From Chara braunii (taxonomy: Eukaryota; Streptophyta; Charophyceae; Charales; Characeae): DNA of 25,545 bases. A program made the translations under genes and the position numbers. Below the pieces are notes generated by a model. It made no database searches. It had not been told where the DNA came from and saw nothing but the letters and a program-made list of their open reading frames with translations. Position 1 is the first letter of the stretch, and every line of letters begins with the position of its first letter. Of this stretch, positions 1 through 7,644 are shown piece by piece. Location of the stretch: the NCBI GenBank assembly GCA_003427395.1, contig BFEA01000132.1, positions 2,052,107 to 2,077,651 on the forward strand, written 5' to 3'.

Positions 1-290
1 CAACTCACCCCAGCTCCGGCCAGCGTTGTCCCAGCAGCAACCCTTGCTCGTCCCGTGGAATGCCTACCGCAAAGCATCCCCAGATCTCTCTACCAGGCCT
101 CACGCTCCTGCATCAGCAGGTTACAGGGCAACACCCCAGCACCGGCCAGCGTCGTTCTGGCATCGAACAGCCGCAGGTTACTGAGTATAACAGCATCGAA
201 GCCACCTAAGACAAAGTTGCTAGGAATCCCAACAGTCCTAAAACATTCTTAAGATTACCCGGCTTCGGCTAAAAAAGATAAATGTGTACT
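1..290 (+). repeat. R1 dispersed repeat, copy A (left-truncated by window)
   Basis: This copy closely resembles 3716-4010 on the same strand and the reverse complement of 10545-10985 and 11101-11505. The shared core runs CAGGTTACAGGGCAAC, then a CAGC/CCGGCCAGCGTCGTTCT block. Two tandem cores are present, starting near 1 and 121, so the unit holds an internal period of about 130 bp. The copy ends in a GGCTTCGGCTAAAAAAG tail. The short ORF at 55-252 lies wholly inside the repeat, and I do not regard it as a gene. The family is unknown to me; a SINE-like or MITE-like element is possible. Confidence 0.7.
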
Positions 291-329
291 TGTAGCCTCC
301 AAAGCTCGGATCAAAGGAGCATTTTTATA

Positions 330-413
330 GGGGTCCCGTTTGCACTCTTATAGGGGCAGACGCGCCAGTTCGGGGTCCCGTTTGCACTCTTATAGGGGCA
401 GACACGCCAGTTC
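330..413. repeat. 42-bp tandem duplication
   Basis: Two consecutive 42-bp units (330-371 and 372-413) both begin GGGGTCCCGTTTGC. They differ at one position (CGCGCC versus CACGCC). Confidence 0.9.
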
Positions 414-750
414 GAACGGGGCATGTTTGGTCTGGCCGGGCGCAGTGCCCCCGTTGCGCTGCGCCCGTCCCGCAACTCTGTAGTTGGCATTCAAAACATC
501 CTGACCTTGCCTGAAGCAGTTTCGTTCTACGAAACTCATGGGTGGGGGAGGAAAGGGATCTGGGAAGTCTGAGAGCAGGCGCTGGGGGATCGATGGGTTT
601 AGTGTGGTCTGGTCGTGGAAGACTAGGTGATATCTTCTGGTCTCTCTTCCTTGTTCTCCACCTTGTCCCTCATTGCACTTCACTGTCCTTAGTTCTCCCG
701 CTTTTCTCCCCCCCCAGCCAGCTGCCACTGAATTTTTGAATGTTTTGTTG
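414..750 (-). other. Non-genic stretch with a repeat-derived translated block
   Basis: No host gene is seen. On the minus strand the reading at 390-728 contains SDFPDPFPPPPMSF. A similar translated block recurs at about 11740-11830, 17690-17760 and 23620-23700, always on the strand of nearby LINE or stem-loop units. This suggests a fragment of the same retroelement rather than an independent gene. GC-rich DNA at 425-475 (GCGCTGCGCCCGTCCCG) resembles 8945-8970. Confidence 0.4.
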
Positions 751-804
751 GATCTCCCCCCTAGATTTTTGTTTTTTTGGAAAAAGTCGGGGCTATCTAC
801 TAGA

Positions 805-896
805 GGGGGTGATATGAGCTGCTCCCACTAGTAGTAGCTTTCGGCTGATCCATCTATTGGTGGGGAGCTGCACCTGCTGGAAAATGGGTCCAACGT
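805..896 (-). repeat. Stem-loop module copy a (SL1-SL2-SL3)
   Basis: On the minus strand SL1 is 876-894 (GTTGGACCCATTTTCCAGC, closing as GTTGGA/TCCAGC with a U-G pair). SL2 is 847-869 (GCTCC ... CCACCAATAGATGG). SL3 is 805-826 with loop AGCTCATATCA. An A-rich tail follows at about 780-750. It terminates LINE copy L1. Confidence 0.75.
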
Positions 897-916
897 CTAC
901 AATCAGAGGTACAGTA

Positions 917-1111
917 TTACAACCAGATCAATGCATTGTGCCTGTCAGCATCGATCAACCCTGACCATCCACGGTATTGACTGAAGGGGTGTTGATGTGT
1001 GAGGAGTTTGATCTGTGTTTTCACAATCTCCAATTGCGTTGTGATGTTGGCTTGTATTTGTTGCTTTATAGAGTCTGTAAATTCTGGTCCGCCCAACCTT
1101 ACACCCTCCAT
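917..1111 (-). pseudogene. LINE ORF2 extreme C-terminus (L1)
   Basis: This 64-codon minus frame begins MEGVRLGGPEFTDSIKQQIQ. It corresponds to VREGVRLEGLEVVELIVQFI at about 23330-23390 in copy L6 and to EGARVEWGEISEQVKQLMQI at about 6625-6690 in copy L3. It lies directly after the zf-RVT frame of the same copy and ends at a stop (914-916) about 20 bases before a stem-loop module. That places the module in the 3' untranslated end of a LINE. Confidence 0.6.
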
Positions 1112-1141
1112 TTCATGGGTGCAGAGTCTCCACCACCGAGC

Positions 1142-1804
1142 CTAGAGGACAGCATGCCGACCTGCTTTCAACAGATTCTGTGTGAAGTCATCTGCCTGGT
1201 CTGGGTGCCAGGTCTTGCAGAGTAGGGTTCTCCTCTCCCATGGCCATGGGCAGGAGGTATCTAGTTGGCTCCATATTCGGTCCCACCACCTCCATAGCCA
1301 GACTGCACCAGGGCATTGTAGAAAAATGTGCTCGATTGTCTCCGGGGCTTTCCTAGCTCGGAATGCCATGGTGCAGAACTTGCACCAGGGCAAGGCGAGC
1401 CCCCTCTGCTCCAAGGAGGATCTGTCTATGATCCAATTGTTCGTTGGTAGGCAGCAGTGGTCTATCTGGCATTGCAGGGAGTCCAACTTTGCCAGTTTTT
1501 CTCTTATAGTGCGGAACCATCTGATTGGGCACAGGGTTTCCTTCCCGATATTAGGTGTCTCATCCATCGTCCTCCACCTAGTCACGGAGGTCGACCTTCG
1601 GCCTGAGCATCCTGTAAGTGGACTCGATTGACAGGGTGTGTAGGGTGCGAGTGCAGGTCTTGCCCTTCCTATTGAGTTTGCCCAGGTCCAGTTACCGGGG
1701 TCCATGGCGAGGTGGGAAACTGGTGTATCCGGTTTGAAGGTCCGCCATTTGTCTTTGTGCTGTAGGACGCTGATCTGGAACAGTTGGTTGTCTCTTAAAT
1801 CCAT
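1142..1804 (-). pseudogene. LINE ORF2 C-terminal region with zf-RVT zinc finger (L1)
   Basis: This 220-residue open stretch has no stop. Around residues 109-165 it shows the LINE zf-RVT domain: SLQCQIDHCCLPTNNWIIDR, then Cys141-x2-Cys144 with His159-x4-Cys164 (WCKFC ... IEHIFLQC) and a tryptophan-rich WLWRWWDRIW. In plant-type LINEs this putative zinc-binding domain follows reverse transcriptase; its biochemical role is not settled. It aligns with 22862-23160 (LQWQIVHRCLPTNDWL) and with 6250-6460. The upstream RT domain is absent here, so this is a 5'-truncated copy. The reading continues after a stop into EMEGVRLGGPEFTDS at 917-1111, matching the C-terminal VREGVRLEGLEVVE of the longest copy. 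Confidence 0.8.
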
Positions 1805-2094
1805 TCCATCTCTTTCGGCTGCGTTCTTTGCAGTTTGTTATCCTTGCCGAGTATGAACAAGCTAAGAAAGGTCCCCCTACTCGGATGTCTGGTTACTACA
1901 TTGCCTAGTATGCCTACCCTTTGAGGCTGCCCAGATGGCTACCCAGTCACTTTCTTGCAGGTTGGGACCTTTTTGCAGGATCCGGACCTAGTCCAATGAG
2001 ACCATCTCGATCACCCTTTCTAGCGTTGTGGCCGAGTGGTGGCAGCAGCGAAGGCGGGCTTGAATTTCCCCAGGGAACACTAGTTGTTGGTTGT

Positions 2095-2501
2095 CTAGTC
2101 CCAGATGTCTTTTACTCTTAGAACTCCTCTACTCACCCACCCTCCCCATGGGGCGTCCATGTAATGGAGAGATTGCCCCTCGGTATTCATGATCCACCTG
2201 TTGTTGAAGAGGGCTGTTGGCATTCTTCTTCCCATCTTTGTGGGGGGACCTTGTCTAGGGGGGATATCCTGCGCCATATTTTCAAGAGGCTGGGCCATAA
2301 CGGGTCCCTCCTCAGGTCAGCCCTCGTTGCCTGGTGATTGGATACTCGTGGTTGGGCAGGTGGGTGGGTGTGCTGTTCTCCAACCACATCATAGGGTCCG
2401 TGCCAGTCTGGACTGTGTTGGCCAACCTCGCTNNCCAGTCTATTCGTGGGGAGCAACACATGCTGGGAACCGGGCCCAGCGTCCCATATAGAATTGTACA
2501 A
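2095..2501 (-). pseudogene. LINE ORF2 post-RT fragment (L1)
   Basis: Two overlapping minus-strand frames carry the LINE segment between reverse transcriptase and the zf-RVT finger. The first reads LLKIWRRISPLDKVPPQRWEEE, here cited only by its start LLKIWRRIS. It aligns with KTWRRLPLPDRSFPSRYEEV in the 22183-22485 copy and KTWRKLPPP in the 17250-17507 copy. The second ends in a VLRVKDIWD motif shared with VRVKDIWD at about 22350. A frameshift between them shows the copy is dead. The N-terminal part of the longer frame (DAGPGSQHVLLPTNRL) is simply the translated stem-loop module, not protein sequence. Confidence 0.7.
2430..2490 (-). repeat. Stem-loop module copy b, interrupted by Ns
   Basis: SL1 is 2462-2480, minus strand GCTGGGCCCGGTTCCCAGC. 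The A-T closing pair of the common form is replaced by G-C, a compensatory change. SL2 (2430-2454) keeps GCTCCCCACGAATAGACTGG, then the two unresolved bases at 2433-2434. Confidence 0.75.
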
Positions 2502-2507
2502 ATGATT

Positions 2508-2545
2508 TGAAATACCAGGGCCATTACCTGGCTTCGGCTAAGAAC
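2508..2545 (+). repeat. Second type of 3' tail hairpin (CTGGCTTCGGCTAAG)
   Basis: CCAGG-GCCATTA-CCTGG (2515-2531) forms a 5-bp stem with a 7-nt loop and is followed by CTTCGGCTAAGAA and A-rich DNA. A near-identical copy is at 4522-4553. Partial copies are at 253-283 and 4273-4300, and one is on the minus strand near 12000-12025. Confidence 0.65.
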
Positions 2546-2572
2546 AATATGAGAACTATGAAACATGGCTGT

Positions 2573-2660
2573 GCCGGCAACCGGCCGGTTGGACCGGCCC
2601 GGATCCAACCGGGCTGGTTGGACCCCTGGTGGTCCAACCGGAATTCCGGTTGGGTCCAAA
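2573..2660. repeat. Left subterminal palindromic block of the hAT-like element
   Basis: This dense series of short palindromes includes CCGGCCGG, GGATCC and CCGGAATTCCGG, plus a 9-bp perfect stem GGTTGGACC/GGTCCAACC with a 6-nt loop. The right-hand counterpart is 3405-3490. Confidence 0.75.
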
Positions 2661-2951
2661 AGTGGGTCAATTTTTTTTATTTTTTATTTTTTGAAAACAT
2701 GGTTGGACTGCGCTCACCGAGATCTCCCCGAATCCGCAAAGAAAACTTTGAACAGAGAAGTTTCGTTTGGGGGGTTGGGGGGTTGGGGGGTTGGGGTATT
2801 TCAGGGGTTGAGGGTCGGGCGTTGGGGGGTTTATGGTGAGGGTGTTAGTGGTGGAGTTTCAGCACGGGCTTCAGCAGACATTGACAACAACGTACCTGGC
2901 TTTCTGCAAACGTTGACGTTCTGCCCAAGAACTTTGAAGAGGGGGGTGGGG

Positions 2952-3394
2952 GTGTTAGTGGCAGGGTAGGGACGGTACTTCCCACCCAAAAACTTTGAAA
3001 AGGGGGGTAGGGGCTGTAGTGTTAGGGGGTGCTTCGTCCAAGTTGCCCTCGATACGGGTAGGGTGATGGTCCTGAGTGCTGGTCACACTGGGGTGTTAGT
3101 GGCAGGGTAGGGACGGTGCTTCCCACCCAAAAACTTTGAAAAGAAGGGTGGAGGTTATAGTGTTAGGGGGCGCTTGTCACTGCTGTCTGGTGACTGCCCT
3201 CGATACTCGTAGGGCGATGGTCCTGACACTGAGGTAGGATAGTAGGGATAAGGGGTGCGCTGGGAGCATTAACATGGGGAAGGGTAGGGAAGGTGGCCTA
3301 TCCTGTCAGGACAACCACCGGCTGCTGCTGCCAGCAATCACTGTGGGTCTAGTCCTTGGCCTCAACAACACCATGGGCTAAAAAAAAAAAAAAA
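2952..3394 (+). repeat. S2 repeat, copy 1, with 141-bp tandem duplication and A15 tail
   Basis: The stretch beginning GTGTTAGTGGCAGGGTAGGG at 2952 recurs at 3093, giving a 141-bp tandem period. Each unit also carries CCCACCCAAAAACTTTGAAAAG and GATGGTCCTGA. The repeat ends CAACACCATGGGCT followed by A15 (3380-3394). A second copy, with the same CACTGACTG/CTCAACAACACC-like end and an A15 tail, is at 16884-17071. The A tail suggests an RNA-derived (SINE-like) element. I see no A or B box. Confidence 0.65.
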
Positions 3395-3404
3395 GATGCG
3401 CTAC

Positions 3405-3490
3405 AGCCAACCGGGGGGGAACCGGCCCGGTCGACCGGCCGGTAGGACCGGTCCGGTTCTGGTTGTGGGAGGACCCCCCGGTCCTACCGG
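3405..3490. repeat. Right subterminal palindromic block of the hAT-like element
   Basis: CCGGCCCGGTCGACCGGCCGG is followed by GGTAGGACC, whose perfect complement GGTCCTACC lies at 3480-3488. Composition and motifs match 2573-2660 in inverted order. Confidence 0.7.
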
Positions 3491-3613
3491 GTTTTTAGCA
3501 CTGCTATGAAACAGATTCTAGAAAATTTAGGAAAAACATGGATAACTGCTGACCTATTGCTAGGCTACTCAAGCAGCACTTACTAAGTCAAAACGGAAAG
3601 CCACAGAAGCCGT

Positions 3614-4020
3614 TTGAATGCTCAGAACCCTTGGAATCCCCAACAAAACATTCTAAAAATCTCTAACACTGTCTTATTCTCTGTCGAGCTTTCCCAGGCA
3701 TCATGCCCCCATCCTGCTAGGTTACAGGGCAACACAACTCACCCCAGCTCCGGCCAGCGTCCTACTGACAGCAACCCTTGGTTCTCCCTTGGAATGCCCG
3801 GCCAAAGGCATCCCCAGATCTCTCTACCAGGCCTCACGCTCCTGCTTTCAACAGGTTACAGGGCAACCCCCCAGGTCCGGCCAGGGTCGTTCTAGCATCG
3901 AAAAATCGCAGATCCATGAATATAACGGCATTAAAAAACCTAAAACGAGTTGCAAGAGGTGCCTAGAATCCTAAGGCATTCTCAAGACTTTCCTCATGAG
4001 ATAGGCTAAAATTCAGAAAA
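3614..4020 (+). repeat. R1 dispersed repeat, copy B
   Basis: It holds two tandem cores (GTTACAGGGCAAC at 3721 and 3855, period 134). Between them lies CATCCCCAGATCTCTCTACC, also found in copy A and, inverted, in copies C and D. The ORFs at 3614-3974 fall inside the repeat and carry no recognisable domain. Confidence 0.7.
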
Positions 4021-4104
4021 AATCTGAAAAAATATGAGAGCGGGGGGTCGAAACTGAAACTGCCTACTATCCAAAACTCCCCCCCTCAACAGACGGAACG
4101 TCGG

Positions 4105-4755
4105 TCCAGGCTTTCAGTCCTCGTACCAAAACTCACTTGATCTCATACCCCCTTCTGCTAGGGTAACAGGGCACCACAACCTTCCCCACTACTGACCAAC
4201 CTAGTTCTGACGGACAGGAAGTGCCTTCCTCCCTTGACATTTCCCTTAGCGGCAAGCCCCTGACACAGGTTAAAGGGTTAATACCTCGGCGTCGGCTACG
4301 TCGAACGGTCTGGTTATGCCTTCCACCGTCGGCATAACTCTACAGGCCTCAAGCTCCCCCTAGGTCACAGAGCAAAAGCTCCAGCAGACCGGCCTGTGTC
4401 GTCCCAGCATCGTCCTTCTAACCTACTTACCTTAACAAACAACCTTCCTCTGTTGAGAGCCCCCTTACTACCTTCCATCCTCCAATTCTAGCTCCCCCCC
4501 CTTCCCTCCTTTTTTGTGATACCAGGGCTATTACCTGGCTTCGGCTAAGAAGAAACAGAAAGACAGGAAAAAGAAATCCACCCACGATGCAGCTCCTTCC
4601 CCGCACCGCAGAGGGAAGACTATTGCCCAGACATTCAGTCCTCGTACCAGAACTTGCTAGATCTCATACCCCCCTTGCTAGGGTGACGAGACAACACCAG
4701 CTGCCCCAGTACTGACCAAACTAGTTCTGACGGACAGGAAGTGTCTTCCTTAAGG
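4105..4755 (+). repeat. Diverged R1 units in tandem
   Basis: The segments near 4108-4235 and 4634-4755 are about 125 bp each and closely similar. Both contain TTCAGTCCTCGTACCA, TAGATCTCATACCCCC or its variant, GGGTAACAGGGCA-like sequence and CTAGTTCTGACGGACAGGAA. Between them, 4320-4420 (CAGGCCTCAAGCTCC ... GGTCACAGAGCAAA) is a more diverged R1 core. The hairpin tail CCAGG-GCTATTA-CCTGGCTTCGGCTAAG lies at 4522-4549. No coding potential is seen. Confidence 0.6.
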
Positions 4756-4794
4756 CCAGGGTTGTCCATGGAATGTGTGGGTTAAAGATTAATC

Positions 4795-5200
4795 ATTTGC
4801 TCTATTGCATCGCCAGTGCCATATTTCGTGTGGTTGGGTCAATGATGCCCAACCCTCCTTTGGACTTGGGTTGTATCACGGATTGCCATGCTGCTCGGCT
4901 AATCACATTGCTATATTTGTGATTGCCACACGATAAGTATGCTGCTACTTGTCTCTGGATGGGGCGGAGGGCCACTTTGTGCAGCGCCCAAGTCGCTGAT
5001 TTGAAGAGAGAAGCGAGGAGGATCACACTTTATCACGAGCGTGGGGCCAAGGAGGGATGTCTGTTTGTCCTTCAATATGGCCATCTTTGCCAATGCAGGT
5101 TGGGAAATCCATTCGATGTTGGCGGATGGTCTGCCTTCAGCTGTCAAGGAGACCCCCAAAACCCGAATAGGGGTCTCCATGGGCATCCATTTGACTTGTG
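4795..5200 (-). pseudogene. LINE ORF2 fragment, post-RT segment (L2)
   Basis: Two minus frames together carry one LINE block. 4911-5186 reads PIRVLGVSLTAEGRPSANIE, matching VRILGVSLTGQGRPATNDDW in copy L6 near 21575. 4802-5026 reads FKSATWALHKVALRPIQRQV and then QPKSKGGLGIIDP, matching QPKSRGGLGVLDL at about 21893-21935. The block normally lies between the RT catalytic region and zf-RVT. A frameshift near 5020 separates the halves. The fragment is immediately followed, in opposite orientation, by a fragment that picks up at nearly the same LINE position (L3). I assign no catalytic role. Confidence 0.75.
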
Positions 5201-5302
5201 GTCATAAGCCGGGTTGCCTGGGAATTGGTGATTCAGCCCAAGTCTAGGGGAGGACTGGGGATCATTGACCCCCCCCCCCCAAGTCCAAGCACTTAGCCTA
5301 AG

Positions 5303-5660
5303 ATGGATCCAAACAATCATCTTCTCATTCTCCTTCCCTTGACGCCCTTTACCACTAGCGCAGATTGCCCTGGTTGCCCGCCCCCGAGGCGGACCCTCTC
5401 ACCTGCTTGGAGGATAGATATTGGAAAATACCAAGGAAGTATAAGGAAGGGGGCACCGTTGAGGAGCTCTGGATTCGGTTGCGGAGGACCTGGAGGAGGC
5501 TCCCGATTCCGGACAGGCCAACCCTCGACTAGTGGGAGGAGGTGCTTAGGCACCCCTTTTCGACAACCAGTGGATCATGGACTCCCACAGTTGAGTCAGT
5601 TGTATCATTGACGCTTCCTAGAAGGGATGGGTCAAACACGGGGTACTACAAGGTGGTGAG
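5303..5660 (+). pseudogene. LINE ORF2 fragment upstream of zf-RVT (L3)
   Basis: Read in the coding frame, this segment gives RLPWLPAPEADPLTCLEDRYW. The corresponding L6 and L4 segments are RRLAPRTTEDVHPLTSVEDR and RLAPLAPLDIDPPTWLEDRY. It continues to LRRTWRRLPIPDRP, an in-frame stop, and WEEVLRHPFSTTSGS. The block is diagnostic for this LINE family in the window (four copies) but has no domain name I can give. It shows frame breaks at the C-run at 5270 and at later points. Confidence 0.65.
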
Positions 5661-6072
5661 TTGTGGGACAGAGAGGCGAAGGAGTGGGAAAAAAACGAAG
5701 CAAATGTGATAGACGTTGCGGTATTGTCACCAAATGGGAACAGCATTGTCATGCCATCCTTAGAAAAGGTCTGACGGCGTGCTAATTGGAAGGGGAATCG
5801 ACGGTGTTGCAGGATTTCCTGATCAGGTGGGACAGGTTCATCTGGTGTGGTCGGACGACGCGCTGATTGCGCACTAAACTGTAGCCAAAAATGACAATCT
5901 GCAAGCGTCCAACCGACCCTTAAAATGGACTAACAAGGATGGCATGTTCAAAGTTAGGGTCTTAGAGGAAGGAAAGGAGAAAAGAGCCTGTTGTTCGGAG
6001 GTGTCGATTGCAGAATTGGCATTGGACCTAGCCGAATGACGATGGGTCCACAACAAGCAGTGGGGAGGTAAA

Positions 6073-6690
6073 ATGCAGAAACCGCTGATGCTGACCAGTA
6101 TGAAGTTTAAAACAGCCTATAGAATGCTCAGAAGCAGGAGGGCGCTGGGGGACAGTGTATGCAATAGATGGCAGAGACACCTAAACGTCAGCATGCACTT
6201 GCTGAGGCCCATCTGCTGGTTTGGGGAATACAAGCTAAGGCCGACAAAGTTTTTTATCTCTCCAGTGGCAGATTGCCCAGCGCTGCCTCCCAACAAACAA
6301 TTGACTGATAGATCAAACAAGCTTGGAGCAGCAGGGGCATGCACTCCCCTGGTGTCGGCATTGCCTACAGAGCTTTCCAGTGCAGAAAGGGCCACGAACT
6401 ATAGAGCATGTCTTCCTGCAGTGCCTCTCTTCACTGCTGACATGGCGCTGATGGGACAAAATTTGGCAAATGACAGTCCCAGGCACAGTCTGGCCATGAG
6501 ACTGCAGGGCACACTGGTAACATGCTATTGCCCCCACTTCCAAGGTGAGAGCTTTAAGGAAAATATGTTCTGCTTGGGCAGAGGTCCATCCTTTGGGTGC
6601 TATGGTGGCAGAGATGCATCATGGAGATGGAGGGAGCAAGGGTGGAGTGGGGCGAAATTTCAGAACAAGTCAAGCAACTCATGCAGATAG
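6073..6690 (+). pseudogene. LINE zf-RVT zone, frame-scrambled (L3)
   Basis: The 205-codon frame is a mixture of the true LINE frame and shifted segments. Nucleotide positions 6265-6300 encode, across frames, the conserved LQWQIxxRCLPTNN segment (seen as SPVADCPALPPNKQ in the shifted frame), followed by the LIDRS-like segment and a SFPVQKGPRTIEHVFLQC reading in another frame around 6370-6425. The last carries the His-x4-Cys of the finger. The first Cys pair is disrupted by frameshift. The copy is therefore non-functional. Confidence 0.55.
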
Positions 6691-6819
6691 GAATTTCCAA
6701 CCAATGGCGGGCGGTCAAGCAAAAGATGGACTTAATTCATTCAAGAAAAGATATGGACGGAGTCATCTCTCGGTTCTGCAATGGATGGTTAGGGGGAACT
6801 TGGGGGGGCTGTATGGCGG

Positions 6820-6857
6820 CTGTCTCTTATACACATCTAGATGTGTATAAGAGACAG
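6820..6857. other. Tn5/Nextera mosaic-end junction (synthetic adapter in assembly)
   Basis: CTGTCTCTTATACACATCT (6820-6838) is followed directly by its exact reverse complement (6839-6857). This is the 19-bp hyperactive Tn5 mosaic end used in Nextera libraries. The head-to-head 38-bp form is the junction adapter left by Nextera mate-pair circularisation. LINE coding stops at its left edge and gypsy integrase begins at its right edge. The flanks were therefore probably never contiguous in the genome. Confidence 0.96.
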
Positions 6858-7614
6858 CCTCAGTACTACCGTGTGGGGTAGCCCGATAAACGGCCAAAAT
6901 GTGATCGACAATGACCGCCCAGGGTCGGGTGTCTCCCGCAGTGATATTTCGTCTAAGGGCCGTCTAAATCAGTCCGTTGGCATTCTCTACCAGGCCATTG
7001 GCTTGAGGCCAATGCCCCGGTGAGTAGATAATCTTAACGTCCGCCCTGACTAGGTGACGTTCTACTTCGCCTTGAAATTCTGACCCATTGTCCATGTGTA
7101 CCTCTTCTACGTCTAAATGCATGCACAAAAATCGATTTACGTACCAGGCTACTTCCTGCAAATTCCGACTGGTCATAGGGTACGCCTCGATGCATTTTGA
7201 AAAATGATCGACGACCACTAAAAGAACATTCAGCTCTCTCTGATCGATGGGCCCTCTCGAAACGTTGATATTCGTTGTATCGATGCTAACCCTCTGAAAG
7301 GGGCGCTCTACAAGAGTGGGCACCATCGTCCGAGGCATCTGTACCGGCGCCTTGTCCGCCGTGCAGGCCGGGCAATTCTGAACGATGTATTTCACATCTT
7401 CCCGAATTCCCGACCAGTACCATTCGTTCTTTTCGATGGCTTTTTCCGTGTACTTGACCGTGAAATGGACCGCATCCTCTTCATGAGCAGCTCGTGTCCA
7501 ATCGAACCTAGCAAGAGGGTGTTGAACCGTCAACCAGCTAGACTCTCCGTCGTCATCGACCTTCCGTTTTTGTAAAGTCGGGCCCTGCCAGCGATAGTCC
7601 TGCGCCCGCTCCAT
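6858..7614 (-). pseudogene. pol: Gypsy integrase (H2C2 finger plus DDE core), C-terminally cut
   Basis: The 216-codon frame (7614-6964) begins with an H2C2 zinc-binding region (His44, His50, Cys81, Cys84; YWSGIREDVKYIVQNCPAC). The rve catalytic core follows with Asp112 (SIDTTNI), Asp175 (HMDNGSEF) and Glu210 (NGLVENANG). 34 residues separate the last two, one fewer than the common 35. Integrase inserts the element cDNA into host DNA. The TAG at 6964-6966 interrupts the frame, but homologous sequence continues (ALRRNITAGDTRPW, LAVYRATPHGSTE) to 6858. There it meets the adapter junction. The catalytic triad is intact; the copy is dead through stops and truncation. Confidence 0.92.
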
Positions 7615-7644
7615 GACTCTCCACCGTTCGGCTTTGGTAAGTTC

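Larger units (their letters stand above)
750..2430 (-). mobile_element. LINE copy L1, 3' portion with stem-loop 3' end
   Basis: This minus-strand non-LTR retrotransposon remnant retains only the C-terminal coding region and the 3' end. Reading 5' to 3' on the minus strand there is a conserved post-RT segment (2095-2298 and 2187-2501), the zf-RVT region (1142-1804), the C-terminal tail (917-1111), a stop at 914-916, a stem-loop module (805-896) and an A-rich tail (about 750-780). Homology is to the plus-strand copy at 19870-23454: compare NNRWIMNTEG with ENRWITDQND, and LRVKDIWD with VRVKDIWD. Upstream it stops at another stem-loop module that contains two Ns (2433-2434), so its 5' boundary may be an assembly join. 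Confidence 0.8.
2564..3503. mobile_element. Non-autonomous hAT-like element (940 bp)
   Basis: An identical 8-bp duplication, CTATGAAA, flanks the element (2556-2563 and 3504-3511). It fits the hAT target pattern nTnnnnAn. The ends are imperfectly inverted: left CATGGCTGTGCCGGCAACCGG; right, read inward, CAGTGCTAAAAACCCGG. Both subterminal regions are rich in CCGGTTGGACC-type palindromes, for example GGTTGGACC (cctggt) GGTCCAACC on the left and GGTAGGACC ... GGTCCTACC on the right. No transposase is encoded. The interior holds G-rich DNA and an A-tailed S2 repeat. Length and lack of coding suggest a MITE or foldback derivative mobilised in trans, which is inference from known hAT biology. Confidence 0.7.
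5231..6819 (+). mobile_element. LINE copy L3, 5'-truncated and cut by an adapter junction
   Basis: The plus-strand LINE C-terminal region starts with QPKSRGGLGIID (5235-5270). A C-run frameshift (5270-5280) is followed by QALSLRWIQTIIFS, then DPLTCLEDRYWKIPRKYKEG and TWRRLPIPDRP (5370-5525), WEEVLRHPFST, a poorly conserved middle, the zf-RVT zone (6250-6460) and a C-terminal EGARVEWGEISEQVKQLMQI (6627-6686). It is homologous to 21890-23431. Many frameshifts are present. The copy ends abruptly at 6819, where synthetic adapter sequence begins, so its true 3' end and target duplication are lost. Confidence 0.8.

Noticed and set aside
542-739. 65-codon plus ORF
   Set aside because: No domain; lies opposite the retroelement-derived minus reading and in a T/C-rich stretch.
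2028-2060. tRNA-like A box GTGGCCGAGTGG on the plus strand
   Set aside because: No B box at proper spacing (the nearest, GGGCTTGAATTTCC, is imperfect and too close), no cloverleaf, and it lies antisense to LINE coding.
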